Positions 57,601 through 64,000 of a stretch of 64,000 nucleotides of DNA are shown here, in pieces. The stretch is taken from assembly GCF_000801105.2 (NCBI RefSeq), contig NC_079516.1:15004001-15068000 (forward strand). Reading direction: 5' to 3'. The stretch comes from Raphanus sativus (lineage: Eukaryota > Streptophyta > Magnoliopsida > Brassicales > Brassicaceae). The position numbers and the translations under genes are program-made. The notes under the pieces were generated by a model, which was not told the origin of the DNA, did not search any database, and saw only the letters and a list, made by a program, of their open reading frames with translations. Positions within the stretch are counted from its first letter, which is position 1. Each line of letters begins with the position of its first letter.

Positions 57601-60600
57601 CAACCTTTAACATTTTAGGTACTAGGTATGAAGAATAAAGAACGATTTGATAAGCGAGTTTAAAGGATTGGAAATAAACTATTATGAATTTCAGATCGTA
57701 CCTAGACCCATCAGCGCTGTAAAGCATCGTAGTACACCATTTACCGGGAGCATCATAGTCAACTCTGGAACCCATATTGTCATAAAGCCAGGCCTTTATC
57801 TTCCCATCTATGGCCGTTGAAAATATGAACTGAAATCCAAATAAGAACAGAAGTCAGTAGGCAGGATCTACTAAAAGAAATATTGTCATCTACTTTTAGT
57901 GTTCTTTAAGCAGATGGAGAAACAATATATGATGATAGAATGCCACACCTGAATGTTCTCTTTGTGATGAGGACAAATGGAATAAACAGGAGTCTCATGA
58001 CCTTCAAAGGTAAAATGCTTTCGACCTTGAACATCCCATACCTGTTCCACATATATCAAGTTAGATAGCTGCAGTAGATATGTCTATCAGTGAAATCCTG
58101 CGATTTATTTACTCACCTTGATTAGCTTATCGTCTCCGCAAGTAACTACGCATAGCTGTCTGTTCGGAATAGCGAAAGCCAAGTCGTTCACAGCACCCAC
58201 ATGGGCATCGATCTGTGAGAAAAAAAAGAGAGATACTTTCATGAGATATTATCACATTGCATTCCTTATCATGCGGAATATGATCTAACGTATGCTCACC
58301 TCAGCATGCTGGCGAAGATCGTTAGGTCCAGAGAAAGCATACAAGTGAACAAGATGTTTCGAATAGGCAACCCCTGCATAAGAAGAGATTACATTGGCCT
58401 TTTTTGTTCACTCATTTTGATACCAGAGACTAACTAAAATCAAAGAATGCATGAAGAGAAGCTTACCAATGAAATTTCCATCTGGACTCCATGCAACACG
58501 GGTGACTGAAATTGGTGTTTCCTTAGCTATCAAAGCCTGAGCGAGACACAAAAAATGGTAAGTATAAGATTCTAGGACAACTATCAGTTCTCATTTCAAA
58601 GATACATTTTAAAAATCAAGACCTTTAGATCAAACACATAAACTATAAAATTATTAGCTGTCAGACAAACCTGAAACTGATTTGTGAATTTAGTCATATC
58701 CCATACTTTGAACGGCCTTGAAACCAGCTTCTCTCGAACAGCGAGTTCCCACAATGTGATTTCTCCCGTCGCAGATCCGACTGATGGAAATCAAACGGTC
58801 ATTCAGAACACGAACAAATAACAGAGATATAACTTCAAACTGAGTTTAGAATTTGTATTCTAAGTTTCAAACCACCGTACCGAGAAGTAACGTATTTTGC
58901 ATAGGGTGAAACTCCATGCTTGTCACAGTTGCCCCTTGATGCAACGCTAGAGCCACCTTTAATGGCAAGTCTTCCGGCGACCATGGAGCTTGTTGCCTAG
59001 GAGCAGGATATGTCACCTGGAAGCGAAAAATGCATGGAGTTTTTGAGAAAAAATGCAAGAATCGTACAAATAGCTTCTAGAAAGAAAATTAATTATATTA
59101 CCTCCTCCACAGATGGGGCAGGGCGGAGACGCTTCATTAGTTCATGATCCGGATTCTGATAATCTACTATACCTGGAGTTGCTGGTGGTGTTCTTGGTCG
59201 CTTCAAGATTGCCACTTTTTGTAAGAAAAGTAATTAGTCTTAGAAGGATATAAACAAGTGCTTACTGACAAGTACATAACCAAAAAATGTATCACAAACT
59301 AACCTTGATTCTGATGTAGAGGCATAGGCGCAGGTGTAACAACGGCAGCTTGGACAGCAGAAGCACCAGAGGCAGCAGCCATCCAACTAGCTAAAGCGCC
59401 AGCATTAGCAGCAGCAGCAACAGCAGAACCAGGAGGAAAGGGCTACATTTAATACAAAATAACAGATTTACTAAAATATTAAATATTTGCACGATTCAGA
59501 AACATGAATAGAGCAGTCAAACGTTGAGGTTTCTTACACCATGAGCTCCAAGTGACGGAAAAGCTGTTGGCTTCGTCAAAGTTGTAACAGGCTGATTGAC
59601 TGATGAAGGTGCCAGAGGACCATTGGGAACTGCGCACGTGTGGTCTGTGAATAGAGTTTTAATATCTGGGTTTGGCCTAGGATTTTTGCACAGCTGGTGC
59701 TGCCAATTAAGACTGCAAGAGAACATGTTCACAATGAATCCAGCAACATATTCTATGGTCATCATGAGAAAAAGAAATAGAAACACACCTTTGATTAATG
59801 AGAGTCCGCAGTCTGGAAGATCGTAATGTAGGGAACGTCAATTTGTCACGAAAAAGAGGATTTGCTTCGATTAGTTTCTTTACTTCTGCTAGCATCACGG
59901 TCCGAGCTGTTTTAGTGTCTCCGTATTTGGAAAGCTGATCATTTTCCCTGGAATTTGATAGAGAATCAAATTGTCCAATATCATTGATGTCAAATTCAAT
60001 CCACAAAGGCAAATAATCAAAGAATATAAAAAAAATCTTGAACTGACACTAATCAATCACATTCTCATAGTTTCCAAATTCCCTCTTCCATCACAAGAGA
60101 AATGTATAGATTAAGTAGAATCCATAAACCGTACCTGAAGTTCTGTAAAGTTAAAAGCTGAGTGATCTCTTTGTAGAGATCCTCGTTGAAAGTGGAGAAG
60201 ACTCTCAAGTCCTGCACCAATATCTCAACTGCTTTGGCCTTATCTTGCCGATCAAGAGCCTCGAGATACTTCTGCTTCCTAATCTCGAAGAAAATCTTCA
60301 TGGAGTATCTGTTATCATCAACCTTGGTAAAGCCAGACAAGTACTTCTCCACTTCATCCCACTCTCCAGCAAGAACTTTCTCGTCGAAGTACTTTGTGTT
60401 GAAGAAGAACCCTGACTCTTTCTCTAGCCTATCAAGCAACAATTTCAAACAATTAGGCTAATTAAACAACAAAATCTTAAGAAAATTAAATTAAATTAAA
60501 TTCCGCTCTACTCTGATTCAAATTACAGAACCATCAATTTTATTTAAATAACTACATAAATTTATTACGCTAATAAAAATCAATACTCAGTAAACAATCA

Positions 60601-60754
60601 TTTCAAAATAGAGTAACAGAGACGAAACAACTTTTTTTTTTTTTGAAATTTTCAATTGAACTTCCTCTTCGAACCTGTGCACAGACTCCTTGAATTTCTC
60701 TTCCTCGAGAAACTGCAGTATGAGAAACACCAGCTCTCGGCTCAACGATGACAT
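54653..60754 (-). CDS. TPR3: TOPLESS-related corepressor TPR3
   Basis: About 24 coding exons on the minus strand, all readable with standard splice sites; the first ten are 60754-60675, 60428-60135, 59947-59789, 59712-59538, 59442-59304, 59214-59102, 59016-58881, 58780-58671, 58536-58467 and 58373-58300. The product starts MSSLSRELVFLILQFLEEEK (LisH) and continues through the CTLH/CRA region (GEWDEVEKYLSGFTKVDDNR) that binds EAR motifs. An Ala/Pro-rich linker follows, then WD40 repeats (VTRVAWSPDG, FEGHETPVYS, KGHQKRITGLAFS) to the stop at 54655-54653. Groucho/Tup1-type corepressor in the nucleus for Aux/IAA, jasmonate and other repressors (family knowledge). The N-terminus and WD40 domain look intact. 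Convergent with Di19-6 and matching At5g27030 in position. Its last two exons seeded the array fragments. Confidence 0.93.
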
Positions 60755-61379
60755 CTCTCCGAAGCTTCGAATCTCAAATCTAAACGTCAAAATCACAAAA
60801 TTAAACGATGAAAAATACACACGATTACGCACGAATCCGAGCTCGGTGAGAGGAGCTCTTACGATTCTTATACAAGCCAGACGAAATCACGACGCGAGCT
60901 TCGAGAATTTCTAGGGTTTTGAAGAGCTGCGTGTAGAGAAGAATGGAGAGAATAAATAAAGGAGATAGAAGAGAGAGAGAGAGAGAAACTTGACCTCGCT
61001 TTCTTGGACGCGTTCTTCTTCGAGAGAGCAGGTCTTACCGACTTATCAGATATAAGCGGAGTAGACTTCGGTGATATCCTGATTTGCTTATAATATAAGT
61101 GCAGTAAGGTATCGCCTAATGGAGTGATAAGGAGGATTGGAGATTAAGTGGCGGATTCGAAAACAAAATTCAAATAGTGTGAATATGCTGTGCACACGTC
61201 CACTCTGGTGGTCCCCACGTCTTTCTCTCTCTCTCTTGTGATGTCGCTCTCTCACCTCTTGTTGTTTGGCTTTTTCATTTTTCTCCTAATCACCCCTTTT
61301 TTATCGCGTTATATATTACATCTCTGACAACGTGTCAGTTACACCGTGGACTATTCAACATCCCACAAGTCACGTCTGC
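60755..61379. promoter_or_regulatory. TPR3 5' leader and promoter region
   Basis: Minus-strand leader and promoter. A (GA)n tract at about 60968-60988 and a (CT)n tract at about 61223-61238 flank the likely transcription start; such tracts are common in plant core promoters. No open frame of note. Confidence 0.5.
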
Positions 61380-61890
61380 TATTAGAGATATGTTGGGCCG
61401 GAAGATGTGTATCTTATGGACCAAGATTGTGAAGTCCGTGAAACCCATGAAGACCCTCAAGACTAAAAGGAAAAACTTGAAGATCAAGTTAATCTCAAGA
61501 TATTCTTAGCATATTTACATTAACGTTTAGGAAAGTTATCAATATCTAGTATTAACATTATGTTAATGTTACTACTATATATATGTGTCTTGTATTCCCA
61601 TATAACAACACAAAATATTCATTCTATTAGAGATATGTTGGGCCGGAAGATGTGTATCTTATAGACCAAGATTGTGAAGTCCGTGAAACCCATGAAGACC
61701 CTGAACACTAAAAGGAAAGACTTGAAGAGCAAGTCAACCTCAATATATTCTTAGCATATTTTCATTACGTGTTTAGGAAAGTTAACATTATCTAATATCA
61801 ACATTATGTTAATGTTAGCACTATATGTATGGATCTTGTATTCTCATATTGATCACAACACAATAATATATTTATTCTATCTACTTTACA
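61380..61890 (+). repeat. Two tandem copies of a short LTR (Copia/TRIM-like)
   Basis: Copy 1 (61380-61624) and copy 2 (61625-61890) both start TATTAGAGATATGTTGGGCC and share GACCAAGATTGTGAAGTCCG and the poly-AT middle. They differ by scattered substitutions, and copy 1 lacks the last ~17 bases. Copy 2 ends CTACTTTACA immediately before a tRNA-Met primer binding site. Confidence 0.75.
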
Positions 61891-62604
61891 TGGTATCAGA
61901 GCAGTCGTTTAGGGATCAAAATTAAAGCTTCCGCAAGTTTTAAGATTTGATGATTATGATCATCGGTGGTGTTGACGACGATCAAGAAGATACCGATGAT
62001 GATGACGACGATGTGAAGCTGTCAACCTCAACTGGTTTTCATGAAGTCAATTGATTGTCATTATTTTTTTTTCTTTTCATTTTCTATTTTGTTATTTGGG
62101 TTGACTTTTACTAATTTTCTGGTTGTGGGTTTTATATTACTCATGGTTTGGTCGATGGGTGTTTTGAGAGATATTTGAAAAAGTCTTTTAGGTCAAAAAG
62201 AAGGGTTCTCATGGGGTTGTTTTATGAGATTTATTCTATAGTTTAGAATATTCCAAAGTGTTGTTTTCTCATAGTTTGAGATTTATTGGTTATAGTTTAA
62301 CCATTACGGGGGACTTCTAGTAAAACGCTCAAGATTTTAGGTCAATTTGTTTAGTCTAAGTTACGGACTGTCCGAGATAGGACGATTGTTTTTTTGGAGC
62401 TGCAGTTGCGCCCACGGGATGTATTCCCATTGTCAAGACCAAAAAAAAAAAGAGCTGAAGTTTTCATCCTCCTTGTCTAAGTTGAAGTTCATTCCCGAAG
62501 GAATCTACTGATTTGTTTTCTTCGATATAGTGTCCACGACATACGTGGTCTACTTTGTGGTTGCAGATTTGCGTGTTGCATCCCACGTTTGTCGTGCGGG
62601 GGAG
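61891..62604 (+). mobile_element. Internal region of a small LTR element, cut by the gap
   Basis: Starts with primer binding site TGGTATCAGAGCAG and has no coding sequence over 714 bases. It ends in GTGCGGGGGAG, a polypurine tract, exactly at the N run. The expected next feature, the 3' LTR, is therefore inside the gap. Small size and lack of coding suggest a TRIM-like or deleted Copia element. Confidence 0.65.
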
Positions 62605-62704
62605 NNNNNNNNNNNNNNNNNNNNNNNNNNNNNNNNNNNNNNNNNNNNNNNNNNNNNNNNNNNNNNNNNNNNNNNNNNNNNNNNNNNNNNNNNNNNNNNN
62701 NNNN
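62605..62704. other. Assembly gap of 100 N
   Basis: Exactly 100 N, the conventional placeholder for a gap of unknown size. Frames running through it are artefacts. Confidence 0.98.
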
Positions 62705-64000
62705 TGGTGACCCAGCCAGTGCTTTGTTGGAGCTTCTGGATCCAGAACAAAATGCAAATTTTCTGGACCACTATCTTGACGTTACTATTGACCTCTCAAG
62801 GTTTTATTAATTTGATCAATAAACTTTGTTTTCTTGTGATTCTAAGCTGCATGAGAATTTAATTGCTGATTTCATTTCCCCTACTACAGGTTTTGTTTGT
62901 GTGCACAGCAAATGTGATAGACATGATTCCAAATCCTCTGCTAGACAGAATGGAGGATTAGTATTGCTGGCTACATCACTGATGAGAAAGTGCACATCGC
63001 AAGAGACTATTTGGAAAAATCAGCACGTGGAGATTGTGGCATCAAGCCTGAACAGGTTTCACTTTGATCCTATTCTCCAATTGTCTCTGGTCTTTGAGTA
63101 ATTGTCTTGGAATCACATACTTTCTTCTGGAGTTTTCTTAGAATTATTGTACTACTTGCAGGTTGAGGTGAGTGATGCAGCTCTTCTTTCACTGATAGAA
63201 AATTACTGCAGAGAAGCAGGAGTAAGGAATCTACAGAAACAGATCGAGAAGATTTACAGGAAGGTGAGTTTTGCTACAGACTCTCAATCTGTTCCCTCAA
63301 GCTCACATCTAACATGAGTTAGTTTTCATTTGTAGATTGCTCTTAAACTAGTGCGCGAAGGAGTAGTCCCTGAAGAGCCTGCAGTTGCAGTTGATACCGA
63401 AGAAGCTGAAATTGTGACCAAACTTGACGTGGAATCCACTGAGAACAACTCTGTCCCCGTTGCTAAAGAACCAAAGGGAGGCTCAAAACGAGAAGACATC
63501 AGTTGAAAAGTTTATGATTGATGAATCAACCTTGCAGATTATGTAGGCAAACCTGTGTTCCATGCAGAAAAGATCTATGAGCCCACACCGGTAGGAGTTG
63601 TGATGGGTCTAGCCTGACATCAATGGGCGGTTCAACGTTGTACATAGAGACAACTGTTGTGGAGGAAGGTGAAGGTAAGGTTGCTTGAACGTAACTGGTC
63701 AGCTCGGCGATGTAATGAAAGAAAGCGCACAGATCGCTCACACGGTCGCTAGAAAGATCATGCTAGAGAAAGAACCGGAGAACCAGTTCTTTGCAAACTC
63801 CAAGCTTCATCTCCATGTTCCCGCAGGAGCTACACCCAAGGACGGTCCAAGTGCAGGCTGCACTATGATCACATCGCTGCTATCGCTTGCCATGAAGAAA
63901 CTGTTCAGAAAGATCTTGCAATGACTGAGAAGTCACTCTAACTGGTAGAATCCTTCCTATTGGAGGGGTAGTTGGGTACTCTGAACTCTATTAATGCTTT
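62705..64000 (+). pseudogene. Second Lon protease copy, partial and indel-rich (runs off the window)
   Basis: Partial exons: 62705-62800 ([23 protein letters not shown]+ region), 62890-63055 ([20 protein letters not shown]), 63162-63263 ([20 protein letters not shown]) and 63336 to about 63968, equivalent to 67-705. The second exon has an indel after DRMEV/E that breaks the frame before GYITDEKVHIARDY. The fourth has eight net missing bases in about 670 relative to 67-739, all one- or two-base losses, with just one substitution noticed. The splice donor also lost a base (GGGGTAGTT). This pattern looks like uncorrected long-read sequence more than biological decay. The content upstream of 63336 shows what should precede position 1. 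Confidence 0.8.

Noticed and set aside
62464..62862. Frames spanning the N run
   Set aside because: The gap has no sequence, so continuity is artificial.
1..64000. CRISPR arrays, bacterial operons or organellar DNA
   Set aside because: Introns, plant gene families and nuclear transposons throughout; no spacer-repeat pattern. The direct repeats are transposon or segmental duplications.

Overview
The window is nuclear DNA from a plant of the Brassicaceae, most likely Brassica or a close relative. The gene order is Lon protease, TRM8, CBP60g, GATA23, a Di19-type zinc-finger gene and TPR3. From memory of the Arabidopsis map this follows At5g26860, At5g26910, At5g26920, At5g26930, At5g26990 and At5g27030, so the region is collinear with Arabidopsis chromosome 5. 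Genes have GT-AG introns with one clear AT-AC exception, intergenic DNA is very AT-rich, and plant transposons of several classes are present. I see no bacterial features, CRISPR or tRNA/rRNA genes.

Layout. 1-975: the last two exons of a mitochondrial-type Lon protease (+). 1329-3926: TRM8-like gene (-). 4.7-11.9 kb: AT-rich intergenic DNA with an inverted-repeat MITE and a possible Helitron. 11935-20996: CBP60g-like immune transcription factor (+). Its fifth intron holds a complete 6.46-kb LTR retrotransposon with an exact 5-bp target-site duplication and nearly identical 2.0-kb LTRs, and its last exon carries a frameshift. 22644-23056: GATA23-like gene (+), followed by an hAT-type MITE with an 8-bp duplication. 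24604-26329: Di19-6-like gene (+) with a U12-type AT-AC intron. 26330-54420: a 28-kb tandem array between the convergent 3' ends of Di19-6 and TPR3. 54653-60754: intact-looking TOPLESS-related corepressor TPR3 (-). 61380-62604: Copia/TRIM-like LTR sequence running into a 100-N gap. 62705-64000: a second, indel-rich Lon copy that repeats the start of the window.

The array is the most unusual part. Five places join antisense TPR3 penultimate-exon sequence head-to-tail to the last codons of Di19-6. That is the junction expected from repeated tandem duplication of the convergent intergenic interval. The units also carry CC-NB-LRR (RPP8-like) pseudogene pieces, Helitron ends, an unidentified F-box-associated-like 3' exon, and 11 copies of a hairpin-rich repeat. 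A MULE with a DUF1985-like ORF sits in one unit with a 9-bp duplication, and the empty site survives in two sister units. Near-identity between units implies very recent amplification or an assembly effect.

Functionally the single-copy genes are independent loci: organelle proteolysis (Lon), cortical microtubule organisation (TRM8), salicylate immunity (CBP60g), lateral-root founder-cell identity (GATA23), drought/ABA-related transcription (Di19-6) and general corepression (TPR3).
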